Shown here: positions 35,585-45,474 of the stretch, one piece after another | How the letters are laid out: the number at the start of each line of letters is the position of its first letter | Numbering within the stretch: the stretch's first letter is position 1 | Source of the DNA: Nocardia takedensis NBRC 100417 | Lineage (GTDB): Bacteria; Actinomycetota; Actinomycetes; Mycobacteriales; Mycobacteriaceae | Direction of reading: 5' to 3' | Assembly: GCF_000308695.1 (NCBI RefSeq) | Contig: NZ_BAGG01000256.1 | Location: 1 to 51,406, forward strand | DNA: 51,406 nucleotides | Notes under the pieces: generated by a model | Seen by the model: the letters and a program-made list of their open reading frames with translations, nothing else | Told to the model about the DNA's origin: nothing | Databases searched by the model: none | Made by a program: the position numbers and the translations under genes

Positions 35585-36979
35585 TGCGGTTCGTGCCCCT
35601 CGCCGATGCCGTGCGGGTCCGGACCCGGCCGGTGCTCATCGCCGCGACTGCGGCCGCGCGCCGAGGCGGCCGCCGCCCGCGAGTCCACGGCACCACCGAC
35701 GTTCCTGCAGGCCGATCATCTCCGCACGGCCGATCCGGGCGCCCCGGTCTACCTCGGTATGGTGACCACCATCGCCGGTGTCCTCGACACCGCGCGGCTG
35801 GTGAAAGCGGTCTCCGCCTTCGTGCGCACCCACGACGGACTCAGAACCTGGTTCGACCGCGCCGACACCGCACCTGTGCGCCGGATCGTGGCACCCGAGG
35901 CGGTCGCGTTCGAAGCGGTCCCCCTGCCCGATCCCGCACCAACAGGATGGACCGACGCACTGCTACGGCACTTCGAATCCGCCGTATCCCCGTTCGAGTG
36001 GCCGGGCGCCTGTTTCGCGGCCATTCCGCGCGAACACGACTTCGAGCTGGTGTTCGTGGCCGATCACGCCTTCAGCGACGGTATCTCACAGGCGATGGCC
36101 GCCGCCGAACTCACTGCCCGCTACCACGGCACGAACCCGGCAACGGTATCCGGCGACGACAATGCCGACTACGCGCTGCGCGAACACGAGCGAGCCGACG
36201 ACTCCCTCGCCGACGCGCTGTATCCGTACTGGGAACACGCGCTGGGCCGCACCGGATTCCGACTGCCCGGCGCCCCGATCGATCTCGGCGTCCCCGAGGG
36301 CAGCAGGCACCGCCGCAGCCTGCGCCGCACCGAACTGCTCGCAACGACGGCCGCTGACTCCTTCGACCGGTGCGTCGCCGCCAGTGGTGCCACCATGGCG
36401 GCGGGGGTGTTCACCGCTCTCGCACTGACCGAATTCGAACTCACCGGCCGCGAACGGTTCTGGACACTGAATGTCGCCTCGGTGCGGCACGGCCGCCGCT
36501 TCGCCACATCACAGGGCTGGTTCTGCAATTTCGTGCCGATGACCTTCCCCCTCGGCGAGCAGCCCACCTTCCTCGGTACCCTGGCCGCCGCGCACCGTGC
36601 CGTGGTCCACACCCGCCGGATGTCACGACTGCCCGCCCACGCCGCCCTCGGACGGCTGATGGCATCCGGCCGTGGCGCCGAACTCGTGACCCGCGAACCG
36701 TATTTCGTGACCGTTCTCGACCTGCGCCACGGCACCCGCTCGGCTGCCAACGACCCCGACACCAGGCTCTTCACCGCCGACACCGATACCTCGACGGTGT
36801 CGATCTGGGTGGGTCGCGACGATACCCGGTACCCCCTCGGCCTCGGCGCCCCCGATGTCGCGGTGGCCACCGAACGGCTCGCCGACTACACCGACAGGTT
36901 GTGCCGGATCATGGCGGCGATCGCGGTGACCGGCGACTACACCGCCGAGGCACCCGCCGCCGATCCGGTACACCCATGA
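35584..36979 (+). CDS. PapA-type condensation-domain acyltransferase 2, frame break near N-terminus
   Basis: The main frame has all family landmarks: FLQADHLRTA, VYLGMVTTIAGVLD, the catalytic HxxxD in VADHAFSDGIS (residue near 160), and GWFCNFVPM. The natural N-terminus MRFVPLADAV begins at ATG 35584, directly overlapping the previous stop, but lies in a different frame; an extra base between about 35625 and 35670 would join them. Restored length is about 464 residues. If the break is real, translation from an internal codon may still give a nearly complete domain. The stop overlaps the glycosyltransferase start (ATGA). Confidence 0.75.
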
Positions 36980-38201
36980 AGGCCCTGCTAGCCTTCGGGG
37001 GCAGCCGGGGCGATGCCCAGCCCGGTATCCTGCTGGCCCGCGAGCTGATCGATCGCGGCCACCGGGTGACCCTGGCGGTCTCACCCAATCTGGTCGAATT
37101 CGCCTGCGGCCACGGCATTCCCGCGATCGCCTTCGGCCTCGACACCAACGACCTGTTGCGCGCCCAGTTCGATAGCGGTCCTGCGGGCGGCCCGCTGCGC
37201 CGGCTGCGCCGACTACGCGACCTCAACCGGCAGGGATTCACCGAGTCGGCCGAGGAGTTGCTCGGGGCCTTCGACGGTACCGAACTGGTCGTGGCGGCCA
37301 TGGCGGGTGAGGAAGTGGGGCGCGCCGTCGCGGCCGTCGGGTTCGCCTCGGTGCACTTTTTCCCGATCCATCCGAACCGCTCGGTGCCGATCGTGCCCAC
37401 CGCGTGGGGGTCGGCGGTGCCCGGCCAGGTGAACCGGGTCGGCTGGGCAGCGGCCGGACGAGCACGGGCCTGGGCGCTCGCGCCCGACGTCGCCGCACTG
37501 TGCGCCCGCGAACCCGGCGCCGCCCGACGGCCCGCCGAGATCGCCCTCCATGCCTACGATCGGCGCCTGTTCGGCCCGTTGTCGCTGGAGTGGGATGCGG
37601 CACGGCCGTTCGTCGGCTTCCTGGTACCGACCGAGATGACCCGGCCCGACGACGACACCGAACTCGACGAGTGGCTCGCGGCGGGTCCGCCACCGGTGTA
37701 CGCGGGATTCGGGTCCATGCCGGTCGGTGACGTCGACGCGGTGATCGCCCTGCTGCGTTCGGCATGCCTGCACCTCGGGCGCAGGCTGCTGTTCGTCGGC
37801 GCGGCGCCCTCACGGACCACCTCTGATCTCGCCGTCCGCGCGGCCGTCTCGCATTCCTGGGTGCTCCCGCGTGCGCCGTGGCGGTGCACCACGGCGGCGC
37901 GGGGACCGTCGCGGCCACCCTGCGCGCCGGAATCGCCTCGGTGGTCTGCTCGTTCCTGGCCGATCAACCCTACTGGGGGCGACGCCTGGAAGCCTTGGGA
38001 ACCGGTGTCACACTGCCGTTCACCCGGCTCACCGAGGCCAGGGCGCGGCAGCTGCTGACCATCGCGATGAGCGCCGGGGCCGCCGGGCGCGCGGCGACCT
38101 TCGCCGCCGAATTCGCCGACGACGGGTTGGTCCGAGCAGCCGACGCCCTCGAACGGCACACGACCGCCGCCAGGACCGCCATCGGGAGACGACATGGATG
38201 A
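36976..38201 (+). pseudogene. UGT-type glycosyltransferase, one frameshift
   Basis: The restored 408-residue product is a GT1-family glycosyltransferase like those that glycosylate mycobacterial glycolipids. It starts MKALLAFGGSRGDAQPG, the nucleotide-sugar enzyme N-terminus, and contains PVYAGFGSMPVGD. One base is missing near 37875, in the linker before the donor-binding motif, after which the frame resumes with VAVHHGGAGTVAATLRAG, the family signature, and FLADQPYWG. Coupled to PapA 2 by ATGA and to the ABC gene by an 8-bp overlap. It probably transfers a sugar to the same lipid that the PapA proteins acylate. Confidence 0.82.
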
Positions 38202-39142
38202 GCCACCCGCGATCGAAACCTCGAGGCTAAGCAAGTCCTACGGCGAAACCACCGTGGTCGACGGTATCGATCTGGTGGTGGACCGTGGATCGGTACTCGG
38301 CCTGCTCGGCCCCAACGGCGCGGGCAAGACCACCATGGTGCGCATGCTGGCGACCTCACCCGCCCCACCAGCGGACATGCCAGGATCTTCGGCTACGACA
38401 CCGTAGAGCAGGCACGGCCGCCCGGTCCATGACCGGCCAGTACGCCTCCCTCGACGCTGGTCTGTCGGCCGAGGAGAATCTGCGCGTCCTCGGCCGTCTG
38501 CTCGGGCTGTCGCGCCGCGCCGCGCAGCGGCGCGCGAGTGAACTGCTGGCACAGTTCGAACCCACCGAGGTGGCCCGGCGCGCGGCCCGCGCACTGTCGG
38601 GAGGTACCCGCAGGCGACTCGATCTGGCAGCCACCCTGATCACCGCACCGGCACTGATCTTCCTCGACGAACCGACCACCGGGCTGGACCCGCACACCCG
38701 CAACTGCATGTGGGAATCGCTACGCGCACTCGTCGAGCAGGGCGTCACCATCCTGCTGACGACCCAGTACCTCGAGGAAGCGGATGCGCTGGCCGACCGG
38801 ATCGCCGTCATCGACCGTGGCGCGATCATCGCCCACGGCACCCCGGAAGAACTGAAGAGCTTGGTCGGCGAGGACAGTCTGAGCCTGCGCCTGGTCGACC
38901 CGGCCCGCGTCCCCGACGCGGTGTCGACGGCGGAACGGATCTCGGGAGCCGTACCACGGGTCAGCGCCGAGGATCTCTCCCTCACGGTGCCGCTGCGCAC
39001 CGTCGAGCTGGCCACCACGATCCTGATCGAGTTCCAGCGCAGCGGAATCCGCCTGCGCGGGTTCGGTGTCGACCGGCCCGACCTCAACGAAGTGTTCTTC
39101 GCACTCACCGGCCACACCCCCTTGCCAGGAGCCGCCCGATGA
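38194..39142 (+). pseudogene. ABC exporter ATP-binding protein (DrrA-like), two frameshifts
   Basis: The restored product of about 316 residues is a DrrA-type ATPase. The first frame has the Walker A GPNGAGKTTMVRML; a C is missing near 38353 and a G near 38418, with LTRPTSGHARIFGYDT readable between them. The rest is continuous: LSGGTRRRLDLA signature, Walker B LIFLDEPTTGLDP, the H-loop-like region with TTQYLEEADALADR and the C-terminal DrrA-type domain. Start ATG 38194 follows GGGAG. Its stop overlaps the permease start (ATGA). With the permease it should export the lipid product. Confidence 0.85.
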
Positions 39143-39960
39143 CCATTATCACCAACACCGCTGTCGACTCGCGACCACGGCCGCGCACCCCGGTCGCCGC
39201 GATCGGCACCCGTGCCGTCGCGCACCAGGTGTGGATCATGACCGTGCGCGGTCTGCTGACCTTCCGGCGCAATCCGCAATTGCTGTTCGACGCGGTGGCC
39301 CTGCCGATCATCACCCCGGTCCTCATCGGCGGCATCTTCGGCAATGCCATCGCGGGCAGTACGCAGGCGTATCTGCCGGTGCTGATTCCCGGCGTGCTGG
39401 TGCAGATCGTGCTCACCGCCTCCGTCACCACCGGTGTCCAGTTGTGCGAGGACGCGAATTCCGGTGTGCACGAACGGTTCCTCACCATGCCGATCGCCCG
39501 GCTCACCCCGATCGCGGGCCTGCTCACCGCGGGCATCGTGCGTTATGTCATCGCGGCGTCGACACTGCTGATCGTCGGATATCTGATGGGCTATCGCCCG
39601 CTGTACCCGCTGCTGCTGGTGGCCGGTGCCTGCCTGGTCGTGGTGGTGACGGCGGCCATGAGCTGGATCTTCGCCGCGGTCGGCCTGCGGTTCTCCCGCC
39701 CGTCGGCGGTCCAGGGTGTCTCGGCCATCCTGCTGACTCTGTTCACCCTGGCCTCCAATGCCCTCGTTCCCGATTCGACGATGCCGCGCTGGCTGGCCGC
39801 CATCTCCGATGTCAACCCCGTCTCGCATCTGGTGTCGGCGGTGCGCCTGCTCACCGAGACCGGCCGTTTCGGCGCCGACGCCTGGTGGTCGTTGTGCGGT
39901 GCCTGCGTCGTGGTCATGATCTTCGTCCCTGTCACGCTGCGCGCGATGCGGCGCCACTGA
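39139..39960 (+). CDS. ABC-2 type permease (DrrB-like)
   Basis: The 273-residue product has six predicted membrane helices and the ABC-2 pattern: an N-terminal cytoplasmic stretch with LLTFRRNPQLLFD, then hydrophobic segments (AVALPIITPVLIGGIFG, YLPVLIPGVLVQIVLTASV, VRYVIAASTLLIVGY, LLLVAGACLVVVVTAAMSW, AILLTLFTLASNALVP) and the late motif ISDVNPVSHLVSAVR, common in DrrB-like exporters. ATG 39139 overlaps the ATPase stop. No frameshift. It forms the membrane part of the lipid exporter with the preceding ATPase. Confidence 0.88.
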   Translation: MTIITNTAVDSRPRPRTPVAAIGTRAVAHQVWIMTVRGLLTFRRNPQLLFDAVALPIITPVLIGGIFGNAIAGSTQAYLPVLIPGVLVQIVLTASVTTGVQLCEDANSGVHERFLTMPIARLTPIAGLLTAGIVRYVIAASTLLIVGYLMGYRPLYPLLLVAGACLVVVVTAAMSWIFAAVGLRFSRPSAVQGVSAILLTLFTLASNALVPDSTMPRWLAAISDVNPVSHLVSAVRLLTETGRFGADAWWSLCGACVVVMIFVPVTLRAMRRH

Positions 39961-39977
39961 TCGAGAAGGACTTCGCG

Positions 39978-41367
39978 ATGGTCTCCCCCACCGTCCCCGA
40001 GGCTGCTCCCGCGTCGTCGGCGCCCAGGCCGATGAATCGCCTCACCGCCGACGATGACCTGTTTCTCAAGGCCCACCGGATCTTCGGATCCAAACTGCTC
40101 ACCCAGATCGCGTGGCGATTCGACCGGCAACTGTCACGGGACGCCGTCGAAGCTCTGCATGCCCAACTGACACAGGGCTTCTTGGCCCGGCGAGTGGTCC
40201 GCAGCCGCATCCCGCTGGCCCGGCCGTGGTGGGCACCAGCGACCGCCAGCATGGCACCGATATGGGAAACCGACCCGGTGCCCGAGGGCGGCGTGCTCGA
40301 CTGGCTGGCACAGCAGGCCGAGGTCGACTTCGATCCGGCCGACGGACGGATGTGGCGCCTCTCGGCCGCACCGCACGGCACCGGATCGCTGCCGTCACTG
40401 GTGACCTCCCATGTCGGCGCCGACGGCGGCGCGGTCGTCTTCGCGGTGCGCGATGCCGTCGAACGGATCTCGCGCGGCCTGCCACCCGATCGGCACACGA
40501 GTTCGGGACGGCTGGTCGGCGATACGCCCGGTACGGGGCGACTGCGCGCCGACCTGGCCGATATGCGCGCCAGTTTGCGGGGCCATCGGCGCGGGAATCG
40601 CGGCCGCCTGGCGCAACCGTCACGTCGAGGATGCCCCGCGCCACCCCCGTACCGCCTGGCCTCGGCTCGAGCTTCCGCCGGTGCATCGGCCTGCTGAGGT
40701 CGTGGTCTCCTTCGCCCTGGCCGACTGGGAGCAGACCGCGGCGCGGTTCTCCGGTTCCTCCAACGGCCTGATGATCGGCACGGCGGTGGGCATCCTCGGA
40801 CGGTCCGGACGGATCACCGACGGCACCCGTGTTCGCGTCGACGTGCCGTGGTCGACCCGCGTCGAGAACGATCCTCGCGGCAACGCCACCACCGGGGTCG
40901 CCGTCACCGTGACCTACCGCCGCAACCAGCGGGTCGACCTCGACGAGGTCAGGGCTTCCACCAAGGCCGCCCTGACAGCACACCGCGACCCGGCCACCAC
41001 GCCCGCACTCCATCACCTGCAACCCCTCCAGATGGCAGTACCGGACATGATCGCCCGACGACTAGCGCAGACCTCCAAAGCGCCGGTCTGCCTGTGCACC
41101 AACCTCGGAGACTCCGCGGCGACGATCGAGGTGATCGCGGGGGTGCGGGCGCGGGAGATGGTCATGCGCCCCATCGTGGGCTCGGGCGATATCGAACTGT
41201 TCCGCCGGAGCGAGGGCGGCCTGCACATGGCGTGGTGCAGTGACGGCGACAACGTCACCTTGGTGATCGCGGGAACCGACCCTGACCGCTTCCCCACCTC
41301 CGCGCACCTGCGGCAACTGGTCACCGACGAATTCGCCACCTCGGAACTTTCCCCGCGGTTCTGGTGA
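39978..41367 (+). pseudogene. PapA-type condensation-domain acyltransferase 3, one frameshift
   Basis: The restored 462-residue product starts at ATG 39978, preceded by GAGAAGGA. It contains the catalytic HxxxD (TSHVGADGGAV) and, after the break, VDVPWSTRVEND, CTNLGDSAATIEV and MVMRPIVGSGDI, features of PapA/wax-synthase-like condensation proteins. Near 40580 a G run carries one base too many: LADMRASLRA continues correctly as IGAGIAAAWRN only after skipping one G. The last gene of the plus-strand set, it ends before the convergent terminator region. Confidence 0.75.
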
Positions 41368-41390
41368 CGGCCCGCCGGGATGATCCGGAT

Positions 41391-41517
41391 CATCCCGCTC
41401 TCCCCGTTCGAGGGGCATGATCCAGATATACGTCCGCCCCGGAACAGCTGCCGTAGCAGTCGTTTCCGGGGCGTCCGCATTCCCGGATGTCGTGCCCGAT
41501 GCCGGTTTCGGGCACGA
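41391..41517. terminator. Tandem hairpins between convergent genes
   Basis: Three inverted repeats lie between the stops at 41367 (+) and 41526 (-): GGATCAT / ATGATCC around 41388-41425; CGCCCCGGAA (41435-41444) / TTCCGGGGCG (41464-41473) with an inner CTGC/GCAG stem; and TCGTGCCCGA (41490-41499) / TCGGGCACGA (41508-41517). A strong bidirectional terminator cluster is likely. Confidence 0.65.
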
Positions 41518-41525
41518 TCACCGGA

Positions 41526-42170
41526 TCAGGGGGTGGGCGAGAAGGCTCCGACGAGGACGCCGACGACCGAGCCGACGATGCCGCCGATGGTGCCACCGGT
41601 CATGCTCCCGGCCGCACCGCCCGCGGCGCGGCCCGCGAGACCGCCCGGTGCGGCGGCGAGACCGGCGGTCGCCGCGCCCGCGGCGGCACCGGCACCCGTG
41701 CCACCGGTGATGCAGCCGATGAGGCCGCCGAGGGCACCACCGATCGCACTGCCGATCGCGCCGCCTGCCGCCGCGGCGGGCGGGATGGCGACCAGGCCGA
41801 TCTCCTCGGCCCGTACCAGCGGCGCCTCCGAGAACGTCGCAGCCGCCTCCGGCGCGATGATCGGCGTCAGGCGCGCGGAGTGCTCGCCCGCCTCGACGTT
41901 CAGCGCGACCGAACGGCCGGCCACATCGAACGTCAGGGGCACGCGGATGAGTACGGCGCCCGCGTCGTAGGCCAGCTCAAGAGCGTCGCCGACGACACGG
42001 AAGTGACCGGAATCGATATCGGTCACGACCGTGGTCGCCTCGGTCCGGACGGTCCAGTCGATATCACGCTCGACGGCCTCGGCCGAGGCCGAGCCCGCGG
42101 CGCCGACCCCGGCCGCCACCACGACGGCGCCGAGGACAACGGACAATCCAGTACTGCGGAGATAGTGCAT
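41526..42170 (-). CDS. Secreted glycine-zipper protein
   Basis: The 214-residue product has a signal peptide (MHYLRSTGLSVVLGAVVV, cleaving near SASAEAV), a beta-rich domain of about 90 residues, and a C-terminal glycine-zipper block (about residues 125-205, with GGAIGSAIGGALGGLIG). ATG 42170 is chosen over 42188 because GGAGAA lies about seven bases upstream. It has the same plan as the two secreted proteins at 43.7-45.2 kb and the transfer-operon protein at 9370-10551. Likely an envelope-associated protein; function unknown. Confidence 0.75.
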   Translation of the reverse strand: MHYLRSTGLSVVLGAVVVAAGVGAAGSASAEAVERDIDWTVRTEATTVVTDIDSGHFRVVGDALELAYDAGAVLIRVPLTFDVAGRSVALNVEAGEHSARLTPIIAPEAAATFSEAPLVRAEEIGLVAIPPAAAAGGAIGSAIGGALGGLIGCITGGTGAGAAAGAATAGLAAAPGGLAGRAAGGAAGSMTGGTIGGIVGSVVGVLVGAFSPTP

Positions 42171-42484
42171 GTGCGGTTCTCCATCCACACGGTGAGTCGG
42201 ATCGGCTCGGTGATAGGGGGGCCAAAGGATTCAGCGACGCGATCTCGGGGCGAATTCCACGGCATCCGGTCGGCGGATTATCCGGGACGGGGGCCGATGA
42301 GATTCGACCCCGCGCCGCCATCGATGACATTACGGAACTCGTTACGCCCCAACCCCTATCACGGTCGCATCGGTCCGGTACGGCCACCGCGGTGTCCGGT
42401 TCTGCGCACTTCCGCTGGTACGCACCGGTATCCGACACGATGGAATCAGCCGGCGCGTACCACGGTGCCGAGGCCGGACGGGAA
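42171..42484. other. 314-bp gap without a gene
   Basis: It should contain the promoter of the minus-strand glycine-zipper gene and the end of the AraC-type gene transcript. No inverted repeat of note and no convincing small gene were seen. Confidence 0.4.
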
Positions 42485-43600
42485 TCAGCCACTCGCACTC
42501 ACCCGGCGCACGGTGGCCGGTGAGGTACCGGTCCAGCGCAGGTAGGCACGGCGCAGCTGCCTACCGTCGCTGAATCCGACCTCCTTGGCGATGGCCTCCA
42601 TGGTCAGTTCGGACTGCTGGAGCAGTAACGTCACATGACGCTCTCGGACCCGGTCCCGTACCGTGCGGAAACTCTCACCGGCCGAGTGCAGGTGGCGGCG
42701 CAGGGTGCGTTCGGTGACGTGCAGTTGCCGGGCGGTATCGGCGGCGGTCGGTGCCGCGCGCAAGCGGTCGGCGAGCAGCCGTTCGATCGCATCGATGATG
42801 TCGGCCGGTCCACCCACCGGACGTACCAGCTGCCTGCACGCGTCGGTCGCCGCGGCACAGGTGGGTCCGTGCCGGAACGGCAGGCAGCGCTCCAGAAGAG
42901 CGATCGGCAAGCGCAGACGGCAGGCGTCGGCGTCGAAGGTGATGGGGCAGGGGAAGATCCGGCGGTAGTGCGGGGCGTGCGCGGGGGCCGAGTAGGTGAG
43001 TTCGAGCGACAGCGGCGCCACCTCGCCACCGAACATCGTCCGGACGAACACCATCACCGACGACAGCGCTTCCTCGAACAGGAATACGGTCAGGCCGGGG
43101 CGCGGCTCGCGTTGCCACAGTGTCAGGACGATGGCATCGTCGGTGACATCGAAGTCGACGTCGACCAGACTGCCCGACGCGATATGCAGCTCCGCCGCCA
43201 GCTCGATGACCTCCGAGGTGGTCCCGCAGGCACTGAGCGCGACACCGAGCATACCGAGCGAGGCGAGCACGTCACGGCTGCCGACGCGTAACCCCAGCGG
43301 CCCCGGTGGCAGCGCACGCAGGGCCCGTTCGAGCACGGTCATCGTCTGCGCGAAGGTGAGCGTGGGATGCGCGCCCATCATCAGCGCCACCGGGTCGACA
43401 TCCACCCCGGCGAACCACGGTACGGCGGCGACGCCGAACTGCCTGCCGACCTCGACGACACCACGCAGGACGACCGGTGGAATCGCCTCGTCCACCGGAG
43501 CGGGGGATTCGTGACGTCGAAGCGATGACAGCGCGGGCCGACTGTGCCGCGCACGCGCGGCTGTGGCGGAATCGGATGATTCGACTCCGTGGAGCATCAT
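42485..43600 (-). CDS. AraC-family transcriptional regulator
   Basis: The 371-residue product has an N-terminal sensor domain (about residues 30-240) of the OruR/ArgR-type AraC subgroup and a C-terminal double helix-turn-helix: the first around ADTARQLHVTERTLRRHL, the second AIAKEVGFSDGRQLRRAYLRW with TSPATVR after it. Such regulators usually control lipid or amino-acid catabolism. GAGG lies six bases before ATG 43600. It sits between secreted zipper genes; its target is not evident, although these neighbours and the lipid cluster are candidates. Confidence 0.88.
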   Translation of the reverse strand: MMLHGVESSDSATAARARHSRPALSSLRRHESPAPVDEAIPPVVLRGVVEVGRQFGVAAVPWFAGVDVDPVALMMGAHPTLTFAQTMTVLERALRALPPGPLGLRVGSRDVLASLGMLGVALSACGTTSEVIELAAELHIASGSLVDVDFDVTDDAIVLTLWQREPRPGLTVFLFEEALSSVMVFVRTMFGGEVAPLSLELTYSAPAHAPHYRRIFPCPITFDADACRLRLPIALLERCLPFRHGPTCAAATDACRQLVRPVGGPADIIDAIERLLADRLRAAPTAADTARQLHVTERTLRRHLHSAGESFRTVRDRVRERHVTLLLQQSELTMEAIAKEVGFSDGRQLRRAYLRWTGTSPATVRRVSASG

Positions 43601-43751
43601 GGGATACCTCGGTTCCGATCGGCGTCGCTGCTGCCGGCAGCGACCAGGTTGAAACTGACATCACCCCTCGCGGCGGTTCCGGCCGTGAACCGGCGAAAGA
43701 GCCGCGCCGCCGATCTCCATCGACCGAGCGCGGCCCTTCGGCCCCTGCCTG

Positions 43752-44477
43752 CTACCCCGAACCGCTGGAGAGGTTCGGGATAGCGGGCAACCGGAGATTG
43801 GCGTCGGGTACGGGCGGGCTGTCGGGATTCTGCAGACCGTCTCCGTCGGCGTACGGAGTAGTTCCCGGCGCCGCCTGCACCGTGGTGAGGTACTTCCACA
43901 GCCCGGACGCCAGACCGACGGCGCCACCGGCGATTCCGCCGAGCGCACCGCCCGCGCCGGCGAAGACGCCAGCGGCCGCCGCGATCGTCGACAGGCACGC
44001 GGGAGCGATCACCACACAGGTGGTGGCGCCGACGATGGCGCCGACCACCGCACCGAGCAGGGTGCCCGCGACGAGCCCCACGGTGGGGCCGACCGACATG
44101 TCCGTGGCGAAGTCGTTGAACGCGAGCTGATTCTCCAGCGCGCTCGCCACCGGGGCACGGTGGCGGGCCGTGGGCAGCAGGGTCACCATATGCCCCCCGT
44201 GCGCGATCCTGATATCGAGCGGATACACCGATCCGTCGAGCTCGTAGGCCGCGGGCATGGTGTCGAGCAGGACACCCGCCGTATCGCGGAATCCGACAAC
44301 CGAGCCGTCGTCGAACAGCGCAGCGGTCGCGTTCTCGACCGAGATCACCACGGAGGCACCGATCGTCGCAGCCTTCCAGCTCGCGGCCGCAGGCGGGGCC
44401 GCCTGCGCCACCGGCGTGACGGCCAGAGCACAGGCCGCCGAGGTCGACAGCACCGCTGTCGCCAGCATCGTCCTCAT
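43752..44477 (-). CDS. Secreted glycine-zipper protein (insoluble-domain-like)
   Basis: The 241-residue product has a signal peptide (MRTMLATAVLSTSAACALA, cleavage near AQAAPPAA), a beta-rich domain (about residues 30-120), then the recognisable segment ALENQLAFNDFATDMSVGP and a glycine/alanine zipper (about 135-195). The next gene upstream (44491-45204) shares the layout, with SPLENQLATNDLINAVSV at the same place, so the two are tandem paralogs. The ATG 44477 lies 13 bp after that gene's stop, indicating one operon. Function unknown. Confidence 0.75.
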   Translation of the reverse strand: MRTMLATAVLSTSAACALAVTPVAQAAPPAAASWKAATIGASVVISVENATAALFDDGSVVGFRDTAGVLLDTMPAAYELDGSVYPLDIRIAHGGHMVTLLPTARHRAPVASALENQLAFNDFATDMSVGPTVGLVAGTLLGAVVGAIVGATTCVVIAPACLSTIAAAAGVFAGAGGALGGIAGGAVGLASGLWKYLTTVQAAPGTTPYADGDGLQNPDSPPVPDANLRLPAIPNLSSGSG

Positions 44478-44490
44478 CACGACACCCCGC

Positions 44491-45204
44491 TCACTGTCCG
44501 GCCGACGCCGGAGGCTGCGGGGCGCCGTACAGATCAGGGGCGTACTTGCTGGTACCCGGCGCGCTGTTGATGGTCGTGACGTACTCGTAGAGGGCATAGG
44601 CGACACCGGGACCACCGACACCGATCATGCCGACGACCCCGCCGACCGCGGCCGCGAGGCTCAGCACCGGCAGCACCGCCAGCACACACGCCACCGAGAC
44701 GGCGGCGCAAACGGCACCGGAGACGCCGATGCCGACACCGACACCGATCACCGCGCCGATGGCGGTACCGATGAGCGTACCGACCGAGGTGGAGACGCTG
44801 ACCGCGTTGATCAGGTCATTGGTCGCGAGCTGATTCTCCAGCGGGGACGCGACCGGGCGGAGGGCGGTGCGATCGAGACCCGTGAGATCGGGCTCCAGCC
44901 GTAATTCGTGCCCGTCCGCGGAGAGCTGCTGAATGAGGCGGATCGCCTGCCCGTCGACGGTGGCGAGCACGGGCACCATATCGAGGACCTGTCCCCGCCC
45001 GTCACGTACCGTGATCGGCCCACTGGCCGGATCGAGGACGAAGCTCGCACCGCTGACTGTGGTGACCACGCCACCGTCGACGAGAGCGGTCCGATAGCCG
45101 GGCACCTGCGGTTGCTGTTCGGGTGCCGCGGTCGCGGGTACCTGACCGAGAGCGACGACTCCCGCCGCCAGCGCACACACCCATGTCATTCTTCTGACTG
45201 TCAT
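44491..45204 (-). CDS. Secreted glycine-zipper protein, paralog of the preceding one
   Basis: The 237-residue product has a signal peptide (MTVRRMTWVCALAAGVVAL, cleavage near ATAAPEQQ), a beta-rich domain, SPLENQLATNDL at about residue 115, a glycine zipper (about 130-195) with paired cysteines (GAVCAAVSVACV), and a short tail with SAPGTSKYAPD matching QAAPGTTPYAD in its paralog. ATG 45204 has GAGGGA upstream. It is the first gene of a two-gene operon. Probably envelope-associated; function unknown. Confidence 0.75.
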   Translation of the reverse strand: MTVRRMTWVCALAAGVVALGQVPATAAPEQQPQVPGYRTALVDGGVVTTVSGASFVLDPASGPITVRDGRGQVLDMVPVLATVDGQAIRLIQQLSADGHELRLEPDLTGLDRTALRPVASPLENQLATNDLINAVSVSTSVGTLIGTAIGAVIGVGVGIGVSGAVCAAVSVACVLAVLPVLSLAAAVGGVVGMIGVGGPGVAYALYEYVTTINSAPGTSKYAPDLYGAPQPPASAGQ

Positions 45205-45474
45205 CGAAGATCCCTCGACTACTCGGTGAGGTCGGCCGCGCACGGCCGGAAACAAAGCTGACCAAACACACGGTAGGTCAGCTCAATGGAAAGTCAATAG
45301 TTCGAGTGGAAATGTGGGGGGCCAGCCACCCCGGGCGACGAACCGGAAACTTTCGACACAGTTTCGCCACGACGAGTTCGCCATGATGTAACACCACGGC
45401 CGCTGCGGACGTGGCGCGGCGGCGGCTGCCCGATCACCACGAGTGGCGCGCAGGGCAAGCTGCGGCGGCGGCCC

